DNA of 53,840 nucleotides from Vineibacter terrae. Its GTDB lineage: Bacteria; Pseudomonadota; Alphaproteobacteria; Reyranellales; Reyranellaceae. Positions within the stretch are counted from its first letter, which is position 1. Each line of letters begins with the position of its first letter. A program made the position numbers and the translations under genes. Below are positions 26,717-36,405 of the stretch, one piece after another. The notes beneath the pieces were generated by a model that was given only the letters and a program-made list of their open reading frames with translations, had not been told where the DNA came from and did no database searches. The DNA lies in NCBI RefSeq assembly GCF_008039615.1, contig NZ_VDUZ01000058.1:1-53840 (forward strand), given 5' to 3'.

Positions 26717-27328
26717 GTGAGCATCGAGTTTCTCATAACGTCGCTGATCGTCGTCGCCTCGCCGGGCACCGGCGTGCTGTTCACGCTGGCCGCCGGCATC
26801 TCGCGCGGCGGGCGTGCCAGCGTGATCGCCGCGTTCGGCTGCACCCTGGGCATCATCCCGCACATGGCCGCCGCCGTGCTGGGCCTGGCCGCCGTGCTGC
26901 ACACCAGCGCGCTGGCGTTCGAGATCCTGAAGTACCTGGGCGTGGCCTACCTGCTCTACATGGCCTGGGCCACGCTGCGCGAGCAGGGCGCGCTGGCGGT
27001 GCCGACCGAGGTCGGGGCGCGCTCGGCGCTGCAGGTGATCGGCAGCGCCATCCTGGTCAACGTCCTCAATCCCAAGCTGTCGATCTTCTTCCTGGCCTTC
27101 CTGCCGCAGTTCGTGCGCGCCGACGAGGCCCGGCCGCTGGCCAGCATGCTGCAGCTGAGCGGCGTCTTCATGCTGCTCACCTTCGTGGTGTTCGTGGCCT
27201 ATGGCCTCGCCGCCGCCGCCGTGCGCCACCACATCATCTCGCGGCCGCGCGTGCTGGCATGGATGCGCCGCACGTTCGCCGCCGCGTTCGTCGGGCTGGG
27301 CGCCAAGCTGGCCCTGACCGACCGCTAG
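26717..27328 (+). CDS. LysE/RhtB family amino acid exporter
   Basis: A 203-residue inner-membrane protein with about six helices. The N-terminal ASPGTGVLFTLAAGISRGGR is the LysE/RhtB signature loop, and YLGVAYLLYMAW and NVLNPKLSIFFLAFLPQF are the other conserved family segments. It would export an amino acid or derivative; which one is not deducible. I choose the GTG at 26717 because GGAGG stands six bases upstream; the alternative GTG at 26702 lies before that site. It is followed after nine bases by the GFA-family gene. Confidence 0.88.
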   Translation: MSIEFLITSLIVVASPGTGVLFTLAAGISRGGRASVIAAFGCTLGIIPHMAAAVLGLAAVLHTSALAFEILKYLGVAYLLYMAWATLREQGALAVPTEVGARSALQVIGSAILVNVLNPKLSIFFLAFLPQFVRADEARPLASMLQLSGVFMLLTFVVFVAYGLAAAAVRHHIISRPRVLAWMRRTFAAAFVGLGAKLALTDR

Positions 27329-27337
27329 GGAGGCGGC

Positions 27338-27745
27338 ATGAGGATCGACGGCGGCTGCCACTGCGGCCATGTGACCTATGAGGCCGAGATCGACCCGGCG
27401 CAGGTCTCGATCTGCCACTGCACCGACTGCCAGACGCTGACCGGCTCGCCGTTCCGCGTCACGGTGCTGACCGCGCGGCAGAACATCCGCCTCACCGGCA
27501 GCCCGCCCAGGCTCTATGCCAAGACCGGCGACAACGGCCGCCGGCGCCTGCAGTATTTCTGCCCCGAATGCGGCTCGCCCATCTTCACCGCCGGCGAGGG
27601 CGACGAGGCCGACAGCTGGGGCATCCGCTGGGGCAGCATCCGCCAGCGCCGCGACCTGGTCCCCCGGCGGCAGATCTGGTGCCGCTCGGCGCTGCCCTGG
27701 ATCCATGGCCTGGGCGGCCTGCCGGGCGCGGAAACCGACGCCTGA
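27338..27745 (+). CDS. GFA family zinc protein
   Basis: A 135-residue GFA/CENP-V fold protein. The zinc-binding cysteine sets are complete: CHCG near the start, ICHCTDCQ in the first third and CPECGSP in the middle. The family includes glutathione-dependent formaldehyde-activating enzyme and many members of unknown role, so the reaction cannot be assigned. It follows the LysE exporter by nine bases with a good ribosome binding site (GGGAGG), suggesting co-transcription. Confidence 0.9.
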   Translation: MRIDGGCHCGHVTYEAEIDPAQVSICHCTDCQTLTGSPFRVTVLTARQNIRLTGSPPRLYAKTGDNGRRRLQYFCPECGSPIFTAGEGDEADSWGIRWGSIRQRRDLVPRRQIWCRSALPWIHGLGGLPGAETDA

Positions 27746-27794
27746 GCCCGGTCCCGGCTTCGCATGGCGGCGCGCGGCGCGCTACACTGGGCGG

Positions 27795-29342
27795 ATGAGT
27801 CCTGCTGCTTCTTCCGATTCACCCGCGGTGCTTGATCTGTTCGTCGTCGGCGGCGGCGTCAACGGCGCCGGCATCGCCTGCGACGCCAACGGCCGCGGCC
27901 TCAAGGTCGGGCTGTGCGAGATGAACGATTTCGCCAGCGCCACCAGCTCGGCCTCGTCCAAGCTGATCCATGGCGGGCTGCGCTACCTGGAGCACTACGA
28001 GTTCCGGCTGGTGCGCGAGGCCCTGAAGGAGCGCGAGCTGCTGCTGGCCAAGATGCCGCACCTCTCCTGGCCGCTGCGCTTCGTGCTGCCGCATGAGCCG
28101 CATCTGCGGCCGCGCTGGATGCTGCGCGTGGGGCTGTTCATCTACGATCACCTCGACCGCCGCATGCGGCTGCCCAAGACCGAAAGCGTCAGGCTGCAGC
28201 GCAGCCCCTACGGCGCCGGGCTCAAGCCCGATTTCGGCTTCGGCTTCGTTTATTCCGACGGCTGGGTCGACGATGCCCGCCTGGTGATCGGCAACCTGAA
28301 ATCGGCCGCCAACCGCGGCGCCCGGATCTTCGCGCGCCACAAATGCGTCGCCGCCCGCCGCATCGAGGCGGCCGGACGCCGTCTGTGGCAGGTCACGCTG
28401 GAGGAGGCGGCCACCGGCCGCCGCCTCGACGTGCAGGCGCGCGGCCTGGTCAATGCGACCGGCCCCTGGGTCAGGCAATGGTTCGACGATGTCGGCCATG
28501 TCGCGACCCGCAAGCGCGTGCGGCTGGTGAAGGGCAGCCACATCGTGGTGCCGAAGCTGCACGATGGCGACCACGCCTTCATCCTGCAGAACGACGACAA
28601 GCGCATCGTCTTCGTGATCCCCTACGAGCGCGAATTCTCGCTGATCGGCACCACCGACATCGAGCTCGACACCTACGCGCCCGGCCCGGTGGCCATCACC
28701 CCCGAGGAGGTGACGTATCTCTGCACGCTCTCCAACCACTACATGCAGAAGCAGATCACGCCGGCCGACGTGGTGTGGTCCTATGCCGGCGTGCGGCCGC
28801 TGTTCGACGACGGCACTGACGACCCCTCGGCGGTGACGCGCGACTACGTGCTGGAGATCGACGCCGCCGACGGCCAGGCGCCGCTGCTGAGCGTCTTCGG
28901 CGGCAAGATCACGACCTACCGCAAGCTCGCCGAGCACGCGATGGACGATCTCGGCAAGTACTACCCGTCGATGGGCGGCCGGTGGACCGACCAGGAGCCG
29001 CTGCCCGACGGCGAGATGCCGCACGCCGATTTCGACGGCTTCGCGCGCGGCCTGATCGGGGTCCATCCCGGACTGCCGCAAACCTACCTCTGGCGCCTGG
29101 CGCGCCGCCACGGCGCCGGCTGCGACGACCTGCTGGGCACCGCCAGGACCCCGGCCGATCTGGGCCGCCATTTCGGCGGCGATCTCTACGAGATCGAGGT
29201 CGACCATCTCATCCGCCACGAATGGGCGCGCGAGCCCGACGACGTGCTGTGGCGCCGTACCAAGGAAGGCCTGCATATGACCCAGGCGCAGCGCCAAGCC
29301 TTCGCGGACTGGATGACCGCGCAGCGGCGGGACGCGGCTTAG
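27795..29342 (+). CDS. glpD: Glycerol-3-phosphate dehydrogenase (aerobic, FAD)
   Basis: A 515-residue FAD enzyme oxidising glycerol-3-phosphate to dihydroxyacetone phosphate and passing electrons to quinone. The FAD motif [15 protein letters not shown] lies near residue 17. [17 protein letters not shown] and [14 protein letters not shown] are GlpD signatures, and [11 protein letters not shown] forms part of the substrate site. It is a peripheral inner-membrane protein in other bacteria. It is followed after 50 bases by glpK, and the product of the Ugp importer encoded at 10-15.6 kb is its substrate. Confidence 0.95.
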   Translation: MSPAASSDSPAVLDLFVVGGGVNGAGIACDANGRGLKVGLCEMNDFASATSSASSKLIHGGLRYLEHYEFRLVREALKERELLLAKMPHLSWPLRFVLPHEPHLRPRWMLRVGLFIYDHLDRRMRLPKTESVRLQRSPYGAGLKPDFGFGFVYSDGWVDDARLVIGNLKSAANRGARIFARHKCVAARRIEAAGRRLWQVTLEEAATGRRLDVQARGLVNATGPWVRQWFDDVGHVATRKRVRLVKGSHIVVPKLHDGDHAFILQNDDKRIVFVIPYEREFSLIGTTDIELDTYAPGPVAITPEEVTYLCTLSNHYMQKQITPADVVWSYAGVRPLFDDGTDDPSAVTRDYVLEIDAADGQAPLLSVFGGKITTYRKLAEHAMDDLGKYYPSMGGRWTDQEPLPDGEMPHADFDGFARGLIGVHPGLPQTYLWRLARRHGAGCDDLLGTARTPADLGRHFGGDLYEIEVDHLIRHEWAREPDDVLWRRTKEGLHMTQAQRQAFADWMTAQRRDAA

Positions 29343-29392
29343 CCAACGCGACGTGGCAAGCTCAACGAACGGTCCACCCGAGAGCACCCACC

Positions 29393-30880
29393 ATGCCTGC
29401 ACGCCATATCCTTGCGATCGACCAGGGGACGACCTCGACGCGCGCCATCGTGTTCGACGCCGCGGCGCGGGCCGTGGCCACTTCGCAGCGCGAGCTGCCG
29501 CAGATCTACCCGGCGCCGGGCTGGGTCGAGCACGACCCCGAGGAGATCTGGCGCGCCACGGTGGCGGTATGCCGCGACGCGCTGGCCCGGGCCGGGCTCG
29601 ACGCCGCCGCCGTCGCCGGCATCGGCATCACCAACCAGCGCGAGACCACCATCGTGTGGGACCGCGAGACCGGCGCGGCGGTTCACAACGCCATCGTCTG
29701 GCAGGACCGCCGCACGGCCGAGCGCTGCGCCGAGCTGAAGGCGGCCGAGCTCGAGCCGGAGTTCCGGCAGCGCACCGGCCTGGTGCTCGATCCGTATTTC
29801 TCGGGCACCAAGCTCGCCTGGATCCTGGACAACGTGCCCGGCGCACGCGCCCGGGCCGAGGCCGGCACGCTGGCCTTCGGCACCGTCGAGTCGTTCCTGC
29901 TGTGGCGGCTGACGGGTGGCCGCCGGCATGCCAGCGACGCCACCAACGCCGCCCGCACCTTGCTCTACAACATCAACAGCCAGCGCTGGGACCTCGACCT
30001 GCTGCGCCTGCTCGACATCCCGCACGCGCTGCTGCCCGAGGTGGTCGATTGCGCCGGCGATTTCGGCGCCACCACGGCCGACCTGCTGGGCGCGCCGATC
30101 CCGGTGCTGGGCATGGCCGGCGACCAGCAGGCGGCCACGGTCGGGCAGGCCTGCCTCAAGCCCGGCATGGTCAAGAGCACCTACGGCACCGGCTGCTTCG
30201 CACTGCTCAACACCGGCGCCACGGCGGTGCGTTCGAAGCACCGGCTGCTCACCACCATCGCCTATCGCCTGGACGGCGTGGCGACCTATGCCCTGGAGGG
30301 CAGCATCTTCGTGGCTGGCGCCGCCGTGCAGTGGCTGCGCGACGGGCTGAAGCTGATCAACAGGTCGGCCGACGTCGAGGCCCTGGCCGGGGCGGCGCGG
30401 CCCGGCCATGGGGTCTTCATGGTGCCGGCCTTTGTCGGCCTGGGCGCGCCCTACTGGGATCCCGACGCGCGCGGCGCATTGCTGGGCCTGACGCGCGACA
30501 CCGGACCGGCCGAGATCGCGCAGGCGGCGCTCGATTCGGTCTGCTACCAGACGCGCGACCTCATCGAGGCGATGAAGGCCGACGGCGCCGCGATCGCGGC
30601 GCTGCGCGTCGACGGCGGCATGGTGGCCAACGGGCCGCTGATGCAGCGCCTGGCCGACACGCTGGGCGTGGCGGTCGAGCGTCCCACCGTCACCGAGACC
30701 ACGGCGCTGGGCGCCGCCCTGCTGGCCGGCCTGCAGGCCGGCCTGTTCCCGTCGCTCGACAGCGTCGCCGCCACCTGGCAGCTCGACCGCGCCTTCGCGC
30801 CCCGGGAGGACCAGGCGGCGCGCGACCAGCGCTACGCCGGCTGGCAGGCGGCCGTCAAACGCGTGCGCAGCGCGGGATGA
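29393..30880 (+). CDS. glpK: Glycerol kinase
   Basis: A 495-residue FGGY-family kinase that phosphorylates glycerol to glycerol-3-phosphate. [15 protein letters not shown] at the start is the ATP-binding motif, and [34 protein letters not shown] and [12 protein letters not shown] are glycerol kinase signatures. The length equals the family's usual size. It is paired with glpD, so the locus handles both glycerol and glycerol-3-phosphate. No glpF facilitator or glpR regulator appears in the window. Confidence 0.96.
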   Translation: MPARHILAIDQGTTSTRAIVFDAAARAVATSQRELPQIYPAPGWVEHDPEEIWRATVAVCRDALARAGLDAAAVAGIGITNQRETTIVWDRETGAAVHNAIVWQDRRTAERCAELKAAELEPEFRQRTGLVLDPYFSGTKLAWILDNVPGARARAEAGTLAFGTVESFLLWRLTGGRRHASDATNAARTLLYNINSQRWDLDLLRLLDIPHALLPEVVDCAGDFGATTADLLGAPIPVLGMAGDQQAATVGQACLKPGMVKSTYGTGCFALLNTGATAVRSKHRLLTTIAYRLDGVATYALEGSIFVAGAAVQWLRDGLKLINRSADVEALAGAARPGHGVFMVPAFVGLGAPYWDPDARGALLGLTRDTGPAEIAQAALDSVCYQTRDLIEAMKADGAAIAALRVDGGMVANGPLMQRLADTLGVAVERPTVTETTALGAALLAGLQAGLFPSLDSVAATWQLDRAFAPREDQAARDQRYAGWQAAVKRVRSAG

Positions 30881-30912
30881 TCCCAGGGCGACTGGACGAC
30901 AGCGCCCCCCGA

Positions 30913-31074
30913 ATGGGGATTAGGATCGATAACGGCTCGATGCTGGAAGAAACTGGGCGCATGTCAGCGGCTGTGCGGCGCAGGTTGCGGGACTGGACCA
31001 GCACGTACCGCGTGGAGCCTAACGAAAACTGGCGTCTTGTGCGGGCTGGTCGACCGCTGAAGAGGATCCGGTAA
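30913..31074 (+). CDS. Small basic protein, unknown function
   Basis: A 53-residue frame (VRRRLRDWTSTYRVEPNENW inside, ending RAGRPLKRIR) whose stop overlaps the next start (TAATG). The coupling and reasonable composition argue for a real gene; the small size argues against. Starts at 30877, 30913, 30940 and 30961 are all possible. It might act with the DUF2442 protein, which often pairs with another small protein. Confidence 0.4.
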   Translation: MGIRIDNGSMLEETGRMSAAVRRRLRDWTSTYRVEPNENWRLVRAGRPLKRIR

Positions 31075-31349
31075 TGACGTCACATCGCATTGCTCGAGCC
31101 ACGCCGCGTCGCGACTTCACTGTCGATATCGAATGGGCCGACGGGTCGCGCAGCACGGCAGATCTCAAGCCTGCGATCGCTCGCGGCGGCATGTTGGCCG
31201 ATTTGGGGGAACCGGCTGTGTTCCTGCGCCGCATGTTCGTTCACGCCGAGGGTGAGAGCCTGGCATGGGAAATATTCGGGCAGTTTGTCGACTTCCATGC
31301 CGACAATCTCTGGGCGATCAGTCATGCTGCGCCCGCAGCAGCCGAATAA
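31074..31349 (+). CDS. DUF2442-like small protein
   Basis: A 91-residue protein fitting the DUF2442 pattern: FTVDIEWADGSRSTADLKPA, then a segment around VFLRRMFVHAEGESLAWEIF, and DFHADNLWAI at the end. The family is of unknown function and is often encoded beside a DUF4160 or other small protein, in some cases proposed as toxin-antitoxin-like. Start overlap with the upstream small gene suggests a two-gene unit. Confidence 0.7.
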   Translation: MTSHRIARATPRRDFTVDIEWADGSRSTADLKPAIARGGMLADLGEPAVFLRRMFVHAEGESLAWEIFGQFVDFHADNLWAISHAAPAAAE

Positions 31350-31461
31350 CGGATCGTCACCCCGACCTTACGTTTCCCTAAGTAACGCACGATCCCGTCA
31401 CGTCTTCCGCCGCCGATAGTGTGGACGTAGGCTCCGGCCGCCTCGAGCAAGGGAGGGCGTC

Positions 31462-32073
31462 ATGATGTTCCGTCGTGTCGTGCTGGCATCTGCCCTGGTG
31501 TTGATCGCCGCTTCCGCCGCGGCGCAAACGCCGCCCGCCACGCGGGTGCGCGGCGAGATCACGGGCTACAGCGATCGCGTGCTGAGCGTGACGGCGCGCG
31601 AGGGCGACAAGCTCACCATCAAGCTGGCCGACGGCTTCGGCGTGATCGGCGTCACCAAGGCCGACATCGCCGACATCAAGCCCAACAGCTTCGTGGGCAT
31701 CGCCGCGCTCAAGGGCGGCGACGGCAAGTGGGTGGCCCTGGAAGTGCTGGTGTTTCCCGAGAGCGCGCGCGGCTCCGGCGAGGGCCATTATCCCTGGGAC
31801 CTGCAGCCGCAGAGCACCATGACCAACGGCACCGTCGCCACGGTCACGGAAGCGGCGCATGGCCGCGTCCTGAAGGTCGCGTACAAGGGCGCCGAGCAGC
31901 CGATCGAGATCACCGTGCCGCCGTCGGCGCCCATTGTCACCTTCGCAGCGGGCTCGCCGGATCTGCTGAAGCCCGGCAATCACATGTTCGCGTCCGTGAC
32001 CAAAGGGCCGGGCGGCGATCTCAGCGCGGCACGCGTGCTGGTCGGCATCGGCGGCCTCGTGCCGCCGATGTAG
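31462..32073 (+). CDS. Secreted protein of unknown function
   Basis: A 203-residue protein with a clear Sec signal peptide (residues 1-22, ending SAAAQT). The mature part is beta-rich with repeated short strands around RVRGEITGYSDRVLSVTARE and NGTVATVTEAAHGRVLKVAY. That suggests two OB-like, DUF5666-type units arranged in tandem. No catalytic motif is seen. GGGAGG precedes the ATG. It is probably periplasmic. Confidence 0.8.
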   Translation: MMFRRVVLASALVLIAASAAAQTPPATRVRGEITGYSDRVLSVTAREGDKLTIKLADGFGVIGVTKADIADIKPNSFVGIAALKGGDGKWVALEVLVFPESARGSGEGHYPWDLQPQSTMTNGTVATVTEAAHGRVLKVAYKGAEQPIEITVPPSAPIVTFAAGSPDLLKPGNHMFASVTKGPGGDLSAARVLVGIGGLVPPM

Positions 32074-32153
32074 GCCGCCGGCGCCGACATAGCCATGGAC
32101 ACTGCCGTGCGCCCGCCGCAGGATCGCCGCCAACGCCGGCAGGGAGTGCGTCA

Positions 32154-33254
32154 ATGCTGCGGCGGAGGGAACGCCTGGTTGGATGGTCGTGCGCATGGCT
32201 GTGCGGCCTTGTTGTCGTGGCCGCGCTGGCGGCCGGCGCGGCGCCGGCTGATGCCGAGGCAGGGCTCGAGATCGGGCCGTCGCGCACGGCGCGCGTCGAG
32301 GGCAGGCCCGAGCGCTTCCTGGTGTGCGACCGGCCGGGCGGCGCGCCCGTGCTGGGAGTGGTGCTGGGGCGGCGGACGGTGTCGGTGCCGCATGCGCTCG
32401 ATGGCGAGACGGTGGTGCTCGACGCAAGCGGATGCGAGCCGCCGGTCTCGGCGCGGCCGAGCGTGCAGTGCAGCCTGGGCCGGGCGCCGGGGCTGATGCA
32501 TGTCGATGTCCGCCTTGCCGATCGCACGCGGCGCCTGGGCCGCGGCATCTTCGGCGAGCGCTGGGAGTACCGCACGCTGCGCATGCGGCGGCTGAGCGGC
32601 CAGGACGTCGTGTCCTGGGTCGATCAGGAGGTCGAGCTGCCGCCGGACGAGCTGTTCGAGGACCGCACCGTGCGCCATGTCGACCCGCCCCGCGGGTCGG
32701 CCGAGGACGCCTGCGGCGCCGGCTTCCTCGTGATCCGCTCGCATGTCAGGCAGGGCGCGGCGCTGGTGCTGTACGCCTTCGCGCCGACCGGCCTCGAGCC
32801 GCGGGCCGTGTCCGAGCCGCTGGGCGCGCGCGAGCGGTGGCGCGATGTGATCGGCATCGCCGATGTCGTGGGCGACGGCCGCCGGCGCATCGTCGAGGTC
32901 GTCGAGCCGCACCAGGTCGGACGGCTGCAGGTCGACGGCATCCGGGTCGGCCGGATCGAGCCCGATGCGTCGCTGGACGGCTACACCAGCCACCGCTTCG
33001 GTTCCGTGCGCCAGGGCATCGGCGCGCTGCTCGACGTCACCGGCGATGGCGTCGCCGACATCGTGGTGCCGACCAGCGACTGGAAATGTCTCGCTGTGGT
33101 CACGGCGCAGCGCGGCGCCCTGCGCGAGGCAGGCCGCCTGTCCTGCGCCGAATCGCCGATCGTCGACGTGCTGGCGGCCGGCCTCAATGGCGATTCCCGG
33201 GACGACCTCGTCAGCGTGCGCGCCGACGGCACCATCGAGGCATGGCTGCGGTAG
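32154..33254 (+). CDS. Secreted FG-GAP/VCBS-like repeat protein
   Basis: A 366-residue protein with a basic N-terminus and signal peptide ending near residue 34 (ADAEAG). The C-terminal half has two or three short motifs of the FG-GAP/VCBS beta-propeller type: IADVVGDGRRRIVEV, LLDVTGDGVADIVVPTSDW and LNGDSRDDLVSVRADG. Two regions carry cysteines that could form disulphides. Function unknown; an extracytoplasmic binding or structural role is likely. It converges on the CobW gene. Confidence 0.75.
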   Translation: MLRRRERLVGWSCAWLCGLVVVAALAAGAAPADAEAGLEIGPSRTARVEGRPERFLVCDRPGGAPVLGVVLGRRTVSVPHALDGETVVLDASGCEPPVSARPSVQCSLGRAPGLMHVDVRLADRTRRLGRGIFGERWEYRTLRMRRLSGQDVVSWVDQEVELPPDELFEDRTVRHVDPPRGSAEDACGAGFLVIRSHVRQGAALVLYAFAPTGLEPRAVSEPLGARERWRDVIGIADVVGDGRRRIVEVVEPHQVGRLQVDGIRVGRIEPDASLDGYTSHRFGSVRQGIGALLDVTGDGVADIVVPTSDWKCLAVVTAQRGALREAGRLSCAESPIVDVLAAGLNGDSRDDLVSVRADGTIEAWLR

Positions 33255-33269
33255 CGCCGGCGCGGCGCG

Positions 33270-34475
33270 CTACCGCGTTTCCGTCTGCCCCCACTTGTCG
33301 GCCGTCTCGATGAACGACGAGAAGACCTTGCGGATCGTGGCCTCGGGCAGGTCGCGGGTGATGAAGACGATGCGGGTGCGGCGGTCGTCGTCGGGCCACT
33401 TCTCCAGCACCGCGGGCGGATGGAAGACGTGCTGCACGCCGTGCACCACCACCGGCTTGTCGCTGTCGATGACGTTGAGGATGCCCTTGATGCGCAGCAG
33501 GTCGGGGCCGCGATAGGTCACCAGCGCGTCGAAGGCGGCGGCGATGGTGGCCCATTGCAGCGGCGTGTCGAAGACCAGGCAGAAGGAGCGAATCCGATCG
33601 TCGTGGCGGTTGACGTCGTGCGGGTCCTGGTCGCGATGCGCGTGGTCCTCGCCCGGCCCGGGGCCGGCGAAAGGATCGTCGGGCGATCCGGACGCGCGGC
33701 CATCATCGTCGTGGCGATGGTGATGGTCGTCGTGGTGATGGCCGTGGCCGTGACCGTGGTGGTGATGGCCGTGCGCGTCGTGCTCGGCGAGGTAGGCCTC
33801 GTCGCGCAGCCAGCGCTTGACGTCGGCGGTCTTGGTCTCAGGGTTGTAGAGGCCGGCGTTCATCACGTCGGCGGGCGCCACCGCGCCGAACTTGACCGGC
33901 AGCACCGGCGCGCCGGGGTTGAGCTGGTGCAGGCGGCCGCGCAGGGACGTCACCTGGTCCTCGGAGGCGAGGTCGGTCTTGGTCAGCAGCAGCCGGTCGG
34001 CCACCGCCGCCTGCTTCACCGACTCGGCATGGTTGTCCAGGGTGCCGGCGCCGTTGACCGCGTCGACGGTGACGACGACGCCGTCCATGCGGAAGCGCGA
34101 GGCGAGCAGGGGATCGGTCATCAGGGTGTGCAGGATCGGCGCCGGGTCGGCGAGCCCCGTGGTCTCCACCACCATGCGCTTGAACGGCGTCACCTCGCCG
34201 CGCGTGCGCTTCATGTACAGCTCGCTCATGGTGCGCACCAGGTCGCCGCGCACCGTGCAGCACAGGCAGCCGCTGTTGAGCGTGACCAGCCCGTCCTCGT
34301 CGGACTTCTCGACCAGCTGGTGGTCCAGCCCGATGTCGCCGAACTCGTTGATGATGACGGCGGTGTCGCCCATCTCCGGCTGGCGCAGCAGCTCGCGCAG
34401 CACCGTGGTCTTGCCGCTGCCCAGGAACCCGGTCAGCACCGATACCGGAATGCGCTCTTCAGCCGCCTCGCTCAT
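33270..34475 (-). CDS. CobW/COG0523-family GTPase, putative metal chaperone
   Basis: A 401-residue G3E GTPase. The P-loop is TGFLGSGKTT (residues 15-24), the metal-binding CxCC motif is GCLCCTVRGDL (about residue 70), and the C-terminal CobW domain follows. A histidine-rich insert at about residues 235-262 (with HHHHGHGHGHHHDDHHHRHD) can bind zinc or other divalent metals. The family includes zinc transferases (ZNG1/ZigA/YeiR-like) and CobW of cobalamin synthesis. No cobalamin genes are nearby, so a zinc role is more likely. It begins two bases after the CHAD gene. No Zur box was identified. Confidence 0.9.
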   Translation of the reverse strand: MSEAAEERIPVSVLTGFLGSGKTTVLRELLRQPEMGDTAVIINEFGDIGLDHQLVEKSDEDGLVTLNSGCLCCTVRGDLVRTMSELYMKRTRGEVTPFKRMVVETTGLADPAPILHTLMTDPLLASRFRMDGVVVTVDAVNGAGTLDNHAESVKQAAVADRLLLTKTDLASEDQVTSLRGRLHQLNPGAPVLPVKFGAVAPADVMNAGLYNPETKTADVKRWLRDEAYLAEHDAHGHHHHGHGHGHHHDDHHHRHDDDGRASGSPDDPFAGPGPGEDHAHRDQDPHDVNRHDDRIRSFCLVFDTPLQWATIAAAFDALVTYRGPDLLRIKGILNVIDSDKPVVVHGVQHVFHPPAVLEKWPDDDRRTRIVFITRDLPEATIRKVFSSFIETADKWGQTETR

Positions 34476-34477
34476 GT

Positions 34478-35506
34478 CTACTCCCCGTCATCCCCGCCGC
34501 GCCAGAAGCGCGCCGCCTTGCGGAAGCGCTTGCCGGCCGAGGCCACCGCCCGGTCGTCGTCGCCGCCGGCCTGGGCGCGGCCGGCAAGCCAGCCGGTCAG
34601 CACGCCCGCGATCCAGTCCAGCCGGCCCTTGGGCCGGGCGGCGGCGCGGATGTCGGCGATCACCTTGGCCGCGACGAGCCGGTCGTTGGCCAGGCCCAGC
34701 GCATCCTGCATACCGGCCGCAGCCTGGATATAGGCGCCGGCAGCCTTGCGGTCAAAGAGCTTGGACAGGAACGAGGCCGCGTAGCGCTGCTTCTTGACAC
34801 GCAGGCGCAGCGCGTGGCGCTGGGCGCCGTCGAGGCGGCGGAAGCGCTCCAGCCCCTTGCGCAGCTTGCGGTCGCGGCCGCGCAGCACGTCGCGTGCGAA
34901 CCCCAGCGCATCGGGCACCGACGGCGCCGGCATCGGCGGCGGCACATCCGAGACGGCGACCGCGTCGCCCGGCACGGCGGACAGCGGCGGCGGCACCGTC
35001 GGTTCGGCTGGAGGCGGCGGCTCCGTGGGCGCGGGCAAGCTGGCCAGGCGCGCATCGAAGGCGGTGAAGACGTCGCCGGTCAGCACGCGCCGTGCCGCGT
35101 CGTGGCGGGTGCGGCGCAGGCGCAACGCCGCTGCCCGGAAGGAGCGCAGCTCATGCAGGACGGCATCGTGGTCGGCGAAGCTGGCCTCGGCTTCCTTCAG
35201 CACGCCGATCAGGAACACGTCGAGGTCGCGGGTCGGACCGCAGGCATCGGCGAGCAGCTTGGCATCCGCACGCAGGGCCAGGATCGCCTCGTCCGCCAGC
35301 GGCCGGCCGAACAGCGTGGCTGCCGCCCGCATGCGCCGCAGCGCCACGCGCGTGCCGTGGATGCCGACGGGATCGCGGGCGGTCAGCACAGTCTGCCGCG
35401 CCGCCAGCAGGTCGGCATGGCAGGAGGCCAGCGCGTCATGCGCCAAGACGGCGAGGGCCGGCACCGCGTCGCTGCCGACAGGGTCTTGGTGAAGGGGCAT
35501 GTTCAT
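34478..35506 (-). CDS. CHAD-domain protein
   Basis: A 342-residue CHAD protein: helical, with conserved basic residues in two halves. HGTRVALRRMRAAATLFGRP and TRDLDVFL lie in the first half; LRLRVKKQRYAASFLSKLFD and MQDALGLANDR in the second. A proline-rich linker (about residues 155-200) splits the halves. CHAD domains are known to bind polyphosphate. Here it lacks the CYTH triphosphatase often fused to it. Its stop is two bases from the CobW-type GTPase start, so the pair is an operon. Confidence 0.88.
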   Translation of the reverse strand: MNMPLHQDPVGSDAVPALAVLAHDALASCHADLLAARQTVLTARDPVGIHGTRVALRRMRAAATLFGRPLADEAILALRADAKLLADACGPTRDLDVFLIGVLKEAEASFADHDAVLHELRSFRAAALRLRRTRHDAARRVLTGDVFTAFDARLASLPAPTEPPPPAEPTVPPPLSAVPGDAVAVSDVPPPMPAPSVPDALGFARDVLRGRDRKLRKGLERFRRLDGAQRHALRLRVKKQRYAASFLSKLFDRKAAGAYIQAAAGMQDALGLANDRLVAAKVIADIRAAARPKGRLDWIAGVLTGWLAGRAQAGGDDDRAVASAGKRFRKAARFWRGGDDGE

Positions 35507-35898
35507 TCGTGGGCCATCCCAGCACGCGGGCGCGTGACAAACAAATGACGGTTTTGTTGCGATGGCTGCTGCAGCGTCGCACCTACTATTGGTAGTGAGA
35601 TTTGGCGCGGTATCTGCAGGATATGGATGGATCTTCGCAAACGCGTGAGCGTGCTGGGGCGCGAGGCGGGTTGTCCGGATGGAACAAGAAGGCGCATCTC
35701 ATGCCGCCTGGCGGCCGGGGTGCTGCGCCTGGCCCGAGCGGCTTGGGACGACAGGGGATCGCGCGGCTGCGCGCCCGACCGTTGCTTTTTTCGCACACCA
35801 CATCCATCTAATCGGCGATATCACGGCCGATGACAGCGGTGGTCGGTCCGTGGTTCCATGATCCCATGAGTACGAGTTCGCTCCAGGGCCCAGGACGC
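35507..35898. other. Intergenic region between divergent CHAD and flavin reductase genes
   Basis: About 390 bases with locally lower GC (for example around 35540-35600 and 35760-35825). Several short frames exist on both strands but none is convincing. It must contain both divergent promoters; I could not identify a specific promoter, hairpin or repeat. Confidence 0.4.
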
Positions 35899-36405
35899 AT
35901 GAGCATCGACACCGGGGCATTCAAAAGCGGGATGCGGCACCTAGCGGCCAGCGTCTGCCTGATCACGACACGCCATGGCGTGGAGCGCGGTGGCTTGACG
36001 GCGACCGCCGTGTGCTCGGTGTCGGCCGACCCGCCGCAGCTTCTGGTGTGCGTCAACCGTGAGGCCAGCGCCCATCCGCTGATCGTCGCCAGCCGCATCT
36101 TCGCCGTGAACGTTCTGGCGCCCTGCCATCGCCCCATCGCCGAGCGCTTCGCCGGCATGGATGGGGTCGAGGGCGATGCGCGGTTCGTCGACCTGGGCGA
36201 CTGGCGCACCTTGGCGACCGGCGCGCCGGTGCTGGGCGGCTGCCCGGTGACGTTCGACTGCAAAGTCGTGAACACCACCGTCGCAGGCACGCACACCATC
36301 GTCATCGGCGAGATCGTCGATGTGTGCCTGGACGCCGCCCACCTGCCGCTGCTTTACGCGCAAGGTGTCTTCATCCACGGTGAGCACCTGAAGGCTGCGT
36401 CGTAA
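35899..36405 (+). CDS. Flavin reductase family protein
   Basis: A 168-residue member of the flavin reductase/FMN-binding split-barrel family. The core motif GGLTATAVCSVSADPPQLLV and the following VNREASAHPLI form the flavin pocket, and GTHTIVIGEIVDV is the usual C-terminal strand pair. Such proteins supply reduced FMN or FAD to two-component monooxygenases; no oxygenase gene is adjacent. The ATG at 35899 gives the normal length; ATGs at 35830 and 35866 are possible. Confidence 0.85.
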   Translation: MSIDTGAFKSGMRHLAASVCLITTRHGVERGGLTATAVCSVSADPPQLLVCVNREASAHPLIVASRIFAVNVLAPCHRPIAERFAGMDGVEGDARFVDLGDWRTLATGAPVLGGCPVTFDCKVVNTTVAGTHTIVIGEIVDVCLDAAHLPLLYAQGVFIHGEHLKAAS

